Shown here one piece after another: positions 1-11,139 of a stretch of DNA of 64,000 nt. Position 1 is the stretch's first letter; every line of letters starts with the position of its first letter. This DNA is from Diphasiastrum complanatum (taxonomy: Eukaryota; Streptophyta; Lycopodiopsida; Lycopodiales; Lycopodiaceae): contig CM055113.1 in the NCBI GenBank assembly GCA_029204225.1, forward strand, positions 12,450,402-12,514,401, read 5' to 3'. Both the position numbers and the translations under genes were made by a program. The notes beneath the pieces are model-generated. The model worked only from the letters and a program-made list of their open reading frames with translations, was not told where the DNA came from and made no database searches.

Positions 1-1215
1 ATGTCAGTGGAGATCGAGTCGATGAGGCGAAACAAGGCATAGACATTAGAGCCTCTGCTAGAAAATAGAAAGATAGTGGACTTCAAGTGGGTGTACAAGA
101 AAAAAATGAAATCAGATGGCACCATTGGCTGCTACAAGGCAAGGCTTGTCGCAAAGGACTACACACAGAGATATGGTGTTGATTATTTCGACACATATTC
201 GCCGATGGTCAAGATGACAAGCATACGACTACTCCTTGCATACGCCACACAACACAATCTGGAAATTCACCAGCCTTTCTCCACAAAGATCTAGAGGAGG
301 AAATCTTCACGAAGCAGTCTAAAGGATTTGAAGACCTTGACAATTGACAATATGTCTATTGGTGGCAGAGATGCATCTATGGTCTAAAACAGACATCACG
401 AGCTTGGTATAAGAAGCTCGATGGTCTTTTGAAGTCTCGAGACTTCAATCCTATACAACCGGACTGTAATGTTTACATAAAATGAGTAGGAAATTTTTTT
501 GTGATACTGACTATTTTCGTGGACGATTATCTAATGATAGGTTCCAGGCTGACGAAGTAAGATTGCCCAAAAACAGAAGAGGAAGAACAAAAGATGGCAG
601 ATATACACTACCAAAACCTAATCGGTAGTCTGATGTACCTTACAATTTGTACCAGACCCGATCTAGCTTTGTCTGTTTACGCCTTAAGCCAATTCCCTTC
701 CAATCCTGGCATGGCACATTGGCAAATGACAATACAAATCCTATAGTATCTAAAGGGTACCCAAAATATGGGATTAATCTACAGAGCTGAAAACAAATGA
801 AAATGATTTGAGCTGCACCACTACAGTGATGCAAGTTGGGTGAGCTGCAAAGATGATAGCAAGTCCATAACTGGAGGATGTACCATAGCGTGCGGAGCTG
901 CAATCAACTGGATATGCAAAAAACAAACCTTGGTAGCTCAATCTTCTTGCGAAGCTAAATACGCACAATGATGATGGACTCTCAGATGCCATTTATTTGT
1001 CCCAGGATCCTATCTTCCATTCAAAGGCAAAACACATACCTTTGAAGCACCATCACATTCGAGATTTAATCTCGAAAGGAGAGCTCCAGGTCCAGTACAT
1101 AAAATCTAAAGACATGATTGCAGATCTACTCACAAAGCCACTCGACAAGCCACTCTTCAAAAAACAAAGAAAGACAATTGGACTAAACATGCAAAGCTGC
1201 AAGGTTCAAGAAAGA
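1..1215 (+). pseudogene. Ty1-copia reverse transcriptase/RNase H relic (element C), cut by window edge
   Basis: This is the 3' half of a copia pol gene, enzymes that copy element RNA into DNA. The open stretch 76-294 reads as the RT start (FKWVYKKK, YKARLVAKDYTQ, MTSIRLLL). After frameshifts, GLKQTSRAWYKKL appears near 380-420 and FVDDYLMIG near 515-545, so the catalytic VDD is still visible. GSLMYLTICTRPDLA lies near 630-665. The RNase H segment (YSDASWV, then KHHHIRDLISKGELQVQYIKSKDMIADLLTKPL) ends about 1185-1215. At least three frame changes and several stops make it non-functional. Gag, protease and integrase would lie left of the window. A 3' LTR is expected to the right, but no polypurine tract or LTR edge could be fixed. 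Confidence 0.9.
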
Positions 1216-1690
1216 GTGTCAAAAATGGTGAACTCCTGCAACTTTGCCATGACGCGAAAGTCAATGTTCCTTGACTCAAAAGTTGAACAATTTGTGAAGA
1301 TCAAACAATTCGCGAAAGTCAACATGTCCAGGACGAATGATTGACGAATGATTTGCGAAAATCAAACATGCCTCTAGGACCGCAAAAATCACAAAGCGAC
1401 GTAGAACGAAAAGAAACAAAAGAAACGAGATGAACAGAAAAGAAATCTTTCATGCTGCCAGCTGGCAGCTCAATGGGCTTGGAGTCTTAAACTTCACGCC
1501 CAACTGAAACAGGTAGCAACAACGGAGAGTAACTGATTAGTTGGTTAGCGTTAACTACTCTTGTAATTCTCGGTTTAGCTATTTTGTAAACTCCACATAG
1601 TGGAGACATAAAACTATTCTTCTGGATCATAATAGATACAGAGAGATACTGTAGCGCAGGCATCCCAAAGGGAGCCGGGAACCACGACTT
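1216..1690. other. Non-coding stretch after element C, possible decayed 3' LTR
   Basis: No open coding frame is visible. The position directly downstream of a copia RNase H end suggests a decayed 3' LTR, and phrases such as TAACTACTCTTGTAATTCTC and AACTCCACATAGTGGAG are LTR-like. No matching 5' LTR, polypurine tract or TG...CA edge can be shown, so this is only an inference from position. Confidence 0.3.
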
Positions 1691-1739
1691 AGCTTCCCAG
1701 CCTTCAACTCTTGCCATCCAAACCCACTCGACATACAAG

Positions 1740-2070
1740 CAGCCAACTCGCCAACAACGATCAGACTTAACCAACTTGAAGTTCCAAAAACCAACATTGA
1801 GATCCAACTTGGCGCCATGCCAGATCGGGAGTCCCGACGTGGGTGACTTTCCTCCAAGCAAGCCGCCCGACATACGTCAAACTTAACCAACTCGAAGCTT
1901 CGTTACAAACGAGTAACATCCATTCCAAGCAAGCGGTCTGACTTACATCAGACTTAACCAACTGAAAGCTTCGTCACGAGCGCTGGAAGCCAACCTGGCG
2001 CCAAGCCAGACTGGACAGCCATAAACAGGTAACATCCACCCAAGCAAGCCATCCAACTCAGTCGACAGGT
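1740..2070. repeat. Degenerate interspersed direct repeats
   Basis: Short phrases recur with drift. CTTAACCAACT followed by (T/C)GAAG appears three times (about 1765, 1885 and 1955). TGGCGCCA(T/A)GCCAGA appears near 1810 and 1997, and CAAGCAAGC appears three times. The spacing is uneven, so this looks like an old, eroded tandem array rather than a satellite. No coding content is supported. Confidence 0.5.
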
Positions 2071-2164
2071 TAGAGCCCGTTCCCCAAGAGCTTAACCCAT
2101 TCACGTTCATGCAAGGAACACTCAGAACCACAAGCCGCGACAGATATGGAAACAACCAGTTCCT

Positions 2165-2238
2165 GGACCAAATGGTCCCGACAGCATACCGCTGGCGCCA
2201 CGGACCGAATGGTCCCGACGGCATACCGCTGGCATCCC
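2165..2238. repeat. 37-bp tandem duplication
   Basis: Two adjacent units (2165-2201 and 2202-2238) both begin GGACC(A/G)AATGGTCCCGAC and continue with GCATACCGCTGGC. They differ at only a few positions. Confidence 0.85.
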
Positions 2239-2770
2239 GGGATACGACCCTCAGCTATGTGCCAAGTTAAAAATTTTGAAAGCGGCCTTACAACTGGCGT
2301 TTTTACCGAACACTGAAACCCAGAAGGTAATCAGAGTCAGTTTGAGGAAAATCCCACTTTATTGATAAATCTGAGAAGGTTACATTTCAAGTGTGTGACC
2401 GACCCTAGTCTCCGGGGCGCTAGCATGCCAAGGCGAGAGCCATGACAACATTCCAGCAAGGGAGGCTGAGACTTGGTTGGAGCTCGCCCTGAGTCGCAAC
2501 CCGCACTCCCCTATAGTATTGGTGTGATTCGGCACCTCCCCTCATACCAAGCACTCTACCTAAGCTGGTAAAGCACGTTTTTCTCTCTCTAGGATTTTCT
2601 CTTTCTAGAAAGTCATTTTCTCTCTCTAGATTTTATTGATCCCCAGGCTTCCTTTAATCATGCCTAGATCGTGTGAGGTGATTGCACATCGATCTGAGCT
2701 CTCTGGACTCCGCTAGAACCGATCAAAGATTTTCAGCCATAGGAACTTGGCACCGGCTGGATTCTGGTCA

Positions 2771-2865
2771 CAGTGGCGCCGGGAGCGGCGCCGGCGCCAT
2801 TGGCGCCGGGAGCAGCAGGGGCGCTGCTGGCGCCGGGGACATAGCTGGTGCCAATGGCACCGGAA
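2771..2865. repeat. GGCGCC-rich cluster in otherwise AT-rich DNA
   Basis: Five exact copies of the self-complementary hexamer GGCGCC lie within about 60 bases, followed by decayed forms (TGGTGCCA, TGGCACCGG). The short Gly/Ala-rich frame over it (2682-2912) is a by-product of the repeat and is not called as a gene. Confidence 0.7.
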
Positions 2866-3479
2866 GTAAAGCTTGTAAAGGTAGCTTTACAACATCCACC
2901 CCACCTTTATAAAATCTGATGTCCTCATCAGATGTCAGATTAAAGTAAAGGTGTCTCCCAATTAAAATGACTATACATTTATGCTACTTGGCACAGTACT
3001 CAATTTACTGGCCACTTTTTATTAACATTGAAGCTGGCACACCACAAGTCGGAGGCTCAGCTCTTTGTACTGAAAAATTACATAACTTGAAACAAATATC
3101 TTTGTCTGGGAAAAGCGTAGATTTGATATCGCTTTCGTAAAACCCGAGAGCCTTATTAACTGGTGACAGAGGCCTTTCTTTGAAATGTTCGCCCCTGTCG
3201 CTTCTGACTTTCGACTTTGGAACTCCTTTGAGCTCCTGATTTGTCCTTGATGCACTTTGTGTTGAGCTCCCTGAGCTCCAGATTTGTTCGGGTTCCGCAC
3301 AGGTATCAAGGCTCCCTGAGCCGAAGGATTTATCGTTTGATTGCCCACTTATTGGTCCACTCCGTGCCTTGTTGCTTCTGCACCTTGATTTCTCTCCTTG
3401 TCCCAGCCTGATCTTGATACTTTTCCATCTTGGCTCTTTAAGGTAGGCAAAGATTGAGTACTCCGCCATGCACCTCTCA

Positions 3480-3870
3480 CTTAGCTTGAAGTAGCTCTTT
3501 GAATCAGCCCAAATGTAACCATTGACCTCGTGGAAAGCCAAAGGGTCGCACCAGTTTGATCCGCATCCGAACTATCTCTTCGCGTTTGTTTGAAGCACCA
3601 TGTCCGTCGCGCAAAACTTGACTTTCACAATTCCATCACTGGTTAGTTGCCTCACAGTCAAAACAAGAAGTGTACATCGAGCTTAGCTTCAAGTAGCTCT
3701 CTTTGAATCAGAAACATGCACCCAGAGTTTGCACTAGTCCGATCTCAACGCGAACTATCCCTTAGCGTCCGTTCGAAATACCAAGTCTCTATGCAAGACT
3801 CAACTTTCACAGTTCCTTCATTGATCAGCTGCCTTACACGTAACACAAGCCAGCGTACTCATATGTTTCC
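3480..3870. repeat. Diverged tandem duplication, unit about 203 bp
   Basis: Unit 1 starts at 3480 and unit 2 at 3683. Both open with CTTAGCTT(G/C)AAGTAGCTCT and keep the same order of phrases: GAATCAG, GATC(C/T)(G/C), CGAACTATC, ACTTTCACA(A/G)TTCC. Many substitutions separate them, so this duplication is older than the one at 4228. The short ORFs here are not convincing genes. Confidence 0.7.
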
Positions 3871-4227
3871 TCATCATTGCTGGTCCAGAGAAAGCCTATA
3901 ACAAACTTTCCTTTCCACCACAAAAACTTGTCAACTTATTAGGTCCAAAGTTCGTCAGTCTCCTCGTGTGAGTATGGCTAGGTCACCTTGAATTTGCCCC
4001 CATTTTGATCAACTTTCATTCAAAATTTGCCCCAAGAGAGAGGTGTGTGTGATAGTTCCCCTCCACTTAATAAATCAGCTGATCGGACTTAGAGTAGAGT
4101 TCTTCAGACAAAAAGCCTTTCCAACACTTTGCTTCCCATCTGCTAGGATTATGGCTCGATCCAACTTGTTGCCAATCTCTGAAGAGGATCCTAGTCTTTT
4201 CCCCTTTGAGGAAAAACCCAACTGATA

Positions 4228-4729
4228 CTGGATATCACACATGCTCAGTGAGTTTCAGTTCCGAAGGTGGCCGTCCCAAAATGAAGACCAACTGTTATAG
4301 AAGATCTCCCCTGAAATTGCCCTTTCCAACTTTTGACTTCCTGCTTGCGTCTGGTGAGCGTTGTCGCAAATGAAACTAACCCAAGAAACAGGCTAGCCAT
4401 CCATCCTTTGCAAACATTGAGTCATTTCGTTGTCGTTCACGTGCGAGTACTTGAACCGCACATCCGCCGCACAGATTCTGGATATCGCTCATGCTCAGTG
4501 AGTTTCAGTTCCGAAGGTGGCCGTCCCAAAATGAAGACCAACTGTTCCATAGAAGATCTCCCCTGAAATGGCCCTTTCCAACTTTTGACTTCCTGCTTGC
4601 GTCTGGTGGGCGTTGTCGCAAATGAAACTAACCTAAGAAACAGGCTAGCCATCCATCCTTTGCAAACATTGAGTCGTTTCGTTGTCGTTCACGTGTGAGT
4701 ACTTGAACTGCAAATCCGCCCCACAGATT
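4228..4729. repeat. Near-perfect 250-bp tandem duplication
   Basis: Unit 1 (4228-4477) and unit 2 (4478-4729) both start CTGGATATC and run almost identically through CATGCTCAGTGAGTTTCAG, GTGGCCGTCCC and CAGGCTAGCCATCCATCC to CACAGATTCTG. About ten differences, including a 2-bp insertion in unit 2, were seen by eye. No reading frame is conserved across both units. A primer-site-like string TGGTATCAGCC follows at about 4749. Confidence 0.9.
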
Positions 4730-4944
4730 CTGTAGTCCTCTTTGTTTGATGGTATCAGCCTTCAAAAGAAAAGGTTCCTTCTCGAGCCATCAGCTCCTTG
4801 TATCACAAGCAATCATGCAAACCAGGCAAAGCACGAGTACTAAGACTCACCACGAATACGTATAAGTAAGACACTCAGGCAGGTTTACTAACAAGTAACA
4901 AAGACAAGGTCCCCCTTTGAGATGGTCCTGCCAACGGACCTTTG

Positions 4945-5410
4945 CCTGGCCGCGCCCATACAAATCGATCACAGAATCAGCCCACATAGGACACCCCTCC
5001 AACCATCCGTGCTTTCACCATTAAGCAGCACATTGCCTCAGTCACGCCCCACCACTTTTTGGTCGATAGCCCTTATAGCTAAACGATCGGCAACTATCCC
5101 GCACCGGCAGCTAACCACCCGTGCTTTACACCCGAATTCGAGCAGCATCTCTGTATCAATGGTTAACCCGTACAGTTCGAATATGTCGCCCCGCACCCCA
5201 CAAGGTACAGACCGTGCTTTCACCTACCTAGGCAGCACTTTGCCTCATCCGTCCTACGTGCAGACAGCGCCAGGCCCGAACCGCGAGAACTGACCGTGCT
5301 TACACCTCAAGGGCAGCACCTTGACTCATCAAGTCCCCCATTCTGCCGACCACCCCGACCGTGGACGCACCCGTGCTTACACTGTGGGCAGCACCTTGCA
5401 CAACAGTTGT
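4945..5410. repeat. Family of CCGTGCTT...GGCAGCACCTTG motif repeats, probably inside an LTR
   Basis: A two-part motif, CCGTGCTT(T)(C/A)ACC then (G)GCAGCAC(C/A)TTG(C/A)CTCA, occurs at about 5008, 5130, 5211, 5296 and 5371. The block ends just before an LTR/primer-site junction at 5490/5491, so the array is probably part of the U3 or R region of the family A LTR. An ORF over it (4922-5293) has repeat composition only. Confidence 0.6.
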
Positions 5411-5490
5411 CTTGATGAACCCCAAACCGTGGCCATTTCCGTGAGATCCGCATAGCTGACCGGCCAGGTCCATTTTGTACTTTTTCCTCA

Positions 5491-5502
5491 TGGTATCAGA
5501 GC
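5491..5502 (+). other. Primer binding site of copia family A
   Basis: TGGTATCAGAGC is complementary to the 3' end of initiator methionine tRNA, the usual primer of plant copia elements. The preceding LTR ends at 5490 (CCTCA). The LTR's left edge could not be found. Confidence 0.85.
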
Positions 5503-6091
5503 CAAGTACAAGAGGTTTTATTGAAATTGATAGGGTTGATCCAAATCAAAGCCAAAATTAGCAAGTTTTAGAAAACTAGTCAAATTTTGGGTAGCGAGTT
5601 GGATTTGATAGATATCCTCAAAATTTTTGGTCTAGAACTTGTTGTGGGCTATAGGAACCCTTTTCACACGTGTGAGGCCATACAGCTCCGGTTTTGACTA
5701 AGAAATTTCAAAATTTTGTACAATTTGACTCACATACCCAATTTGAGTGATTTTTAGTGCAAAATCAAGCATTTTCTATAGTGAATCTAATCTTATGATT
5801 AGTTCTTGGATTAGATCAGCCAAAAAATTAACATTGACGCTTGAATTAGGTGCATTAATTGATCTTCTCTGATTTTTTGAGTGTATGTTGAAGTTGAAAA
5901 GATAAATTGCTAAAAATCATAGATTAAGGAGTGATTTTGCAAGTTTGAGACTAGAATCTAAATTTCCATCATTCTAGATTTGTTCATGAGTGATAGGATC
6001 ATGTCTATAAGCATACTAATTGCTAGAAGACTTTAGTTTTAGATCTCTTAGAGAAACCATAAGAGTTTCTAGTGCTTTTTCACATTCAAAA
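5503..6091 (+). other. Untranslated leader of copia family A
   Basis: This is AT-rich leader sequence between the primer site and gag. It carries the perfect palindrome CACACGTGTG at 5664-5673, also found in LTRs or leaders of other families in the window. The 6020-6091 part is open in frame with gag, but the family start MAS.GG.(M/L)LE is at 6092. Confidence 0.6.
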
Positions 6092-6622
6092 ATGGCATCT
6101 ATGGGTGGTTTTTTGCTTGAAGCTAGTGAAAGGCTTTCATCCAATAATTATGCTACTTGGATAGTTCGAATGGAGTCTTTGCTTGTACTTCATGGTCTTT
6201 ATGACATAGTACTTGAGGTAAAAGTAGAACCTCAACGAGGAGTTGAATTGGCAAAGTACAAAAAGAGATGTAGAGTTGCATTACATTGCATAAAGATGAA
6301 TGTAAGTAATGAACTTTTGAAGGAAATCTCATCTTGTACCACATCCAAAGAGGCATGGGATTCATTAAAAGCAATTTATGGATCCAAAAAGACTTCAAGG
6401 ATACTCATGCTTAGGAATCAAATTCTTCACAGCATGAAAGGAAGTAGTGAAAGTGCCCAAAATTATGTCTTTAGGATCAAATCTTTGAATAAGGAGTTGT
6501 CTTCTATAGATGATAAAATCAAAGATGATGAGTTAGTTCAAATCATTATTAATGGATTAGGAGATGATTATTCCAATCTTGTTCAAACCTTTGCTATTCA
6601 CCATTCTCTACTCAAGTCCCCT
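6092..6622 (+). pseudogene. Copia gag, 3'-truncated (family A)
   Basis: Gag packages element RNA into cytoplasmic virus-like particles. The product starts MASMGGFLLEASERLSSNNY and keeps the plant copia gag (UBN2-type) signature W.VRMESLL, CIKMNVSNELLKEI, SCTTSKEAWDSLKAIYGSK and MLRNQILHSM. Homology stops near QTFAIHHSLL at about 6610, before the zinc knuckle and protease. From there a 43-bp tandem repeat takes over, so the element is cut after about 175 gag residues. A close relative on the other strand lies at 46722-47015. Confidence 0.85.
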
Positions 6623-6701
6623 ATTGTTTGTGGTAGTGGCCTTCCCAATGTCCATTGATTCCAAGATTATTTGTGGTAGTGGCTTCCCAATGTCCATTGC
6701 C
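6623..6701. repeat. 43-bp tandem duplication at the gag break
   Basis: Units 6623-6665 and 6666-6701 share ATT(G/A)TTTGTGGTAGTGGC then TTCCCAATGTCCATTG. The repeat sits exactly where family A gag homology ends. Confidence 0.8.
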
Positions 6702-7320
6702 TTGTTTGAGGTTACCAAAAATGTCGGGCCTAATATATGTGATAGCTAGGACTTCTCATTAATGCACATATAAAAGTATCATTGCCATCTATTGTGACTA
6801 GGCCCCAATTTGTGATAGGAAGGACTTCTCATAAATGTACATGTATTTGAATGAGATGTGAAATATGTGACTCTAAAGTGGTTGAATTGAAATGTGAAAT
6901 GCCCTCTAGTGATGGACTACCAAAAGTGTTCATGAGGAGTAACATGTATATAGATGGCCTCTCCACATCGCTACTTGGCCATGTTATATACCATATTCAT
7001 CCTCACAAACACCATCTAGTCTATAATTCTTGCACTTGGCCTTTACACACTCATGATGGCCCATGCCCCCACATGTTGGATGCATTGACAAGCTAGATTA
7101 GATGTTTTAGCCACTTGGCTCGACAATCACCATCTGTGTGGCATAAGTTTTTCCTTAGTCCTTTGTCATGACGACATGCTTGGCAAGGTCATTTTTTTTC
7201 GTGGGAGACCTTCAACTCAAAATCATTATGACCTCAAGCTGCTTTCCACAAATAATTGCACTTTCAAAATACAAGGGCACACCTCAAAGGAATCCTTTAT
7301 GTCAAGGCTAAGTTCTACAA
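6702..7320. other. Non-coding stretch
   Basis: Low-complexity, AT-leaning DNA. Several ORFs under 85 codons cross it, but none shows a known motif or a conserved start. A few short phrases recur (GACTTCTCAT.AATG.ACAT near 6751 and 6825). Confidence 0.4.
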
Positions 7321-7329
7321 GAAGCTTGA

Positions 7330-7640
7330 ATAACTCCACATGCACACTACTTTGTTTTGATGACATAGCGTCAACTTTTAGACTTTTTGTAAATTGGATA
7401 TACTTCATCGTTACCAGTTTTTAAAAAATGTGAATGATTTCAGTATTTGTTTGGAAGGTGCACCTTCCATTCACAGGGTTGAAACAAAGGTTGTCAAAAA
7501 GAAGAGCTCACATGCACACTACTTTATTTTTATGACATATCATGAACTTTAGCTTTTTTATATAGATTGAAAGCACTTCATCATTATGTTGACAATTTCA
7601 ATAGATTATTTGGAAGGTGCACCTTCCATTTATGGGGAGT
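7330..7640. repeat. Diverged tandem duplication carrying an 18-bp perfect palindrome in each unit
   Basis: Two units of about 160-175 bp repeat the order CACATGCACACTACTTT, a TTTAG...TTTTT phrase, TACTTCATC/CACTTCATC, then TTGGAAGGTGCACCTTCCAT. The core TGGAAGGTGCACCTTCCA is its own reverse complement and occurs at 7452-7469 and 7611-7628. The palindrome is better conserved than its surroundings. Confidence 0.8.
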
Positions 7641-8600
7641 TGACCCAAATGTTGTAAAAAATAGGCTCAAAGTCAACCTTACATGGCAAAAGGGCCCCAA
7701 TACAACTTTACAAGGCCCAAGCAGGGGGTCAATTTTGGAAAGACCTATGACACTGACGTTTTGAGATTTGTATTCTTGTTTGGCTTGTTCTTCCATCGCC
7801 TGTGAAGCCATCTGATTACTTTTTGCTTTGATATTTTTGACCATGATGGCCCAACTTTTTGTCGAGGTCTGAATTTTCTCCTCCAGTGTCTTGACCTTAT
7901 CAGGGTTCACTTCTGAAACTTTGATAAATGTACCAAAGCTATTGTAGATCCAAGCTTTTGCACAGTATTTGTATTAGTTTTATTTGTTGTACATCCAGAT
8001 CTAGTATGGTTTTGAGATCTATGCATCTTTGTTGATCTTTATTCTTTGTTGTTTTGATATCTATGCATATTTTTTGTGGTAGTGTACTTAAGAACGTCAA
8101 TATTGGTTTTTGTTTTGTAGGTTTCTTTGCTAGTTTTTTGGTCGATCACCATCAGAGCAGTTGAGGTGACATTCCGTAGCAGATCCTAGGTATTGAAAGG
8201 CGGAATGGGATTCAGAATGCACGATGTTGTTTTGGACAATACACCAATTTCTGTTCTAACCTTTGTTTAGATTTTTTTTGAACTTTCAAATGACCAATAT
8301 GTGTATTTTTTAATGGATTTGTTTAGCCTAGGTTTTTTTTTTTTTTTCAGCAGATGTTTCAATTGTGACGAATAGATCAGTTTTTTCTCCATGCGTGTAT
8401 AGTATACATGTCAATAATGTTGTGGAGCACAAGACAATAGCAGACAAAACCGCGTGCTCTAGAAAGCTAATTCAATCTGTAAAAAAAAAAATGAACCTGA
8501 CAATACAAAAGAATCAATGCGCAAGGCATCTACTTCGTCTATCTCTAATAAGCATCTAATGGTATTATTCTACACATCCTTATGAGCTGCTTGATGTTGT
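7641..8600. other. Non-coding stretch
   Basis: AT-rich DNA with homopolymer T and A runs (about 8332-8348 and 8480-8490). No gene, LTR edge or repeat unit was recognised. Confidence 0.4.
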
Positions 8601-8606
8601 CTTATT

Positions 8607-9862
8607 TTATGTAGACACAGTACCAGAGTGGGCTGCCGACATAGTTGAATATCTAATGAGGGGCCAACTAGACAAATCAGTACCAAAGGCAGATCAACAA
8701 AAATTGATCTTCAAAGCTAGAGCTTATGAGCTGTTTGTTGGCCAATTGTACTGAAGAGGACCAGAGGGGATTCTTTGACGATGTATTCTTCCTCATGACA
8801 TCCAAATCATTTCGCTTTCACATGAAGGCATGGGTGGAGGCCATTTTGCATCTGACATTACAGTTTGCAAGATCTTACAATCAGGATGCTGAAGGCCAAT
8901 GATTCGTAAGGATACGGAGGAATACCTAAGAAAATACGATGTGTGTCAAAGGGCAAGGAGACCGACGAGATTGAATTATGACCTTCTGCACCCGATCTTA
9001 ACCCAAGCACCATTTGAGAAGTTGGGATTGGATTACATTGGTCCAATTCACCCTGTAGCAAGAAGTACCCAGGCTCGATATACAATCGTGGCCACCGACT
9101 ACCTCACCAAGTGAGTCAAAGCCAAGGCAATAAGAGTAGCTAATTCTAGGAATACTGCCAAGTTTCTCTATGAAAATATGATTGTGCGCTTTGGTGCCCG
9201 ATGGAGATAGTCAGTGATCGCGGGAGTCATTTCATCAATGAGACCATCAAGGTCATTTTGGAGGAATTCTTTGTGATCCTTTAAACCAATACGCCTTATT
9301 ATCCTCGCGGTAATGGGCAAGAATAATCATCCAATAAGATTCTGTGTAGCGTGCTCACAAAAATAGTTGAAGCTATCAAATCGAATTGGGAACACAAGTT
9401 GCATGCTACTCTATGGGCATTCAGGACAGCATATAAGAGAAGCACTGATCAAACGCCATTCCAATTGGTATATGGTCAGGATGTTGTAATGCCAGTAGAG
9501 TTTTAAGTCCCTTCATTAAGGATTGCCACAACGCAATGCCTTCATAAATCCAAATCTCTACAATCACACCACGAAGCTCTACATAAGCTCTATGAAACAT
9601 GCTTACTAGTTGTGCATGCACTGCCAACTAAAAAGGAAAGACGCAAAGCATGGCACGATTGCAGGTTACAAAAGAAAGATCTCGTTTAGGAGATCTAGTC
9701 CTGATGTATAAAACCAAGGCGATCAAGGGAAAATCAAAACTCACAGGTGAAGGTCCTTATCGAATCAAAGAAATTCTTAATCATGGAGCCGTGAATTTGG
9801 AGAAGCTAGATGGGACACCTTTCGACACACCCATCAACGGTAGCCGGTTGCACAAGTACTAG
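8607..9862 (+). pseudogene. Ty3-gypsy integrase relic
   Basis: Integrase inserts element DNA into the chromosome. The fragment begins before the HHCC zinc finger (HEGMGGGHFASDIT near 8822-8865, then CDVCQRARRPT near 8938) and continues to the catalytic core (LDYIGPIHP, TIVATDYLTK). It then runs through a frameshifted stretch with TPYYPRGNGQ and AFRTAYK near 9288-9435. It ends with the C-terminal module in frame at 9650-9862 (GDLVLMYKTK, GPYRIKEI, NGSRLHKY). Stops and frameshifts are frequent, so it is dead. No LTR or RT was found nearby. It is the only Ty3-gypsy piece in the window. Confidence 0.85.
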
Positions 9863-9929
9863 CCACCGCAGTGAGACAGATCCAGTTTGGTGGTGGCATG
9901 TTACGAAAAGTTTATCTGTTTGGCCATCA

Positions 9930-10045
9930 CAACTAGATCCAGGAAGATCAAGCCAGATCAAGCTAGATCCATCAAGATTCAGCCAGATCTGGCAAGATCA
10001 GAGAAGATCCAACAAAATCCAAGAGAGATCAAGATCCAGATAGGA
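9930..10045. repeat. AGATC(C/A)-rich short repeats
   Basis: The pentamer AGATC recurs about ten times (AAGATCAAGCCAGATC, AAGCTAGATCC, CAGCCAGATCTGGCAAGATC), giving an irregular microrepeat just after the gypsy integrase end. The overlapping short ORFs are repeat by-products. Confidence 0.65.
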
Positions 10046-11130
10046 TTAAGAAGAAAGCAGATCATCAGATTACACCAATAAGACCCCCAATTTGTATATC
10101 AGAGACCTCGATCTCAGTAACCATGGAAAAATAAGGGCAAAATTCACCAAAACTGATGGATCTGCTATCAAAAATCTATCAAAACTTTCAGAGAGTTACT
10201 AACAGTCAGATTAACATGGATGTAGCATATTACCAGTTTGCAAAAGTTAAAAATCAGAGAATCTCAAGATCTCGTCAATAAACACTCTAAAAGAGAATTT
10301 TTTTTCATGATTTTTGGAAATCCCCCAGGAAATAGCTCTTGAAACTTGGACAGTCACTAGATCTAACCTAGATGCATTTATGAAAATCTCTGCATGAGTT
10401 ACTGATGGAAAAAAAGCAACATTTTTTAATGTATGCAAGGGTACCAAGAAGCAGAATATTCAAAACCTTCGCAGAGTATCAAGATCATCAAACCAACCTT
10501 CACAAGGGGCATAAATGGAATCAGAGCAGTGAAATTAGCCTGCCTACATGGTTTGATCTTGAAACCCTACCACGAGAGCAAGTTGTGCGAGCATGCACTT
10601 CCTGCAAGGATTGAACCCTCGCAGACTATCTGAACTCTCGTAGAACCTTCGCAGAGCAGTCAAATCACCTTCTGAACTCTCGTAGACTTCTCTAAGGTCT
10701 TAGAATTTTGTGAAGGTTCCTGCCAAAATTGGGGTGGAACTGAGCAAGGGAAAGTGGATTTCACCTAATATGCACTCTAAATTCCGCTATATAAGGGCTG
10801 AATTTGAGTCATTTGTCACCTTTTCTAGCAAACCTCTACTCAAATTTTGACCATTTTTTTCAAGTTCTTCAAATGCAACCAAACTTCATACAAGCCATCA
10901 TCTACATACTCTGAACCTAGATCTGCACTCTAAACTGCTGTTACTACCATCCAATTCTCTTTTTCCACTATTTTTTTTATTTCCATCACTTTTTGCCCAT
11001 TCCACTATTTTTCTCACTTTTTAACCAACTTTAACCTCCTTAAGCCCTAATTAAACTATGGCTCCAGATTGCTTGCCCACTTCTTGAAGCAATGGGTTTC
11101 TACTCGGTGCTTTTCAACTTTGACATTAAC
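10046..11130. other. Non-coding stretch with a small direct repeat at 10,620-10,700
   Basis: Mostly AT-rich and without a supported gene. Around 10631-10700 the phrases CTGAACTCTCGTAGA and CTTCGCAGA recur, forming a short duplicated segment. An LTR origin is possible but no edges were found. Confidence 0.4.
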
Positions 11131-11139
11131 ATGGGCCTC

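Noticed and set aside
1487-2224. Overlapping minus-strand Trp/Gly-rich ORFs
   Set aside because: All fall on eroded direct repeats; composition and overlap in several frames point to chance.
4745-4760. Second primer binding site TGGTATCAGCC
   Set aside because: It lacks the AG of TGGTATCAGAGC and no LTR edge or gag follows, so it is mentioned only under the tandem repeat.
4922-5293. 123-codon ORF
   Set aside because: It lies over the GTGCTT/GCAGCAC motif array and has no domain; repeat composition explains it.
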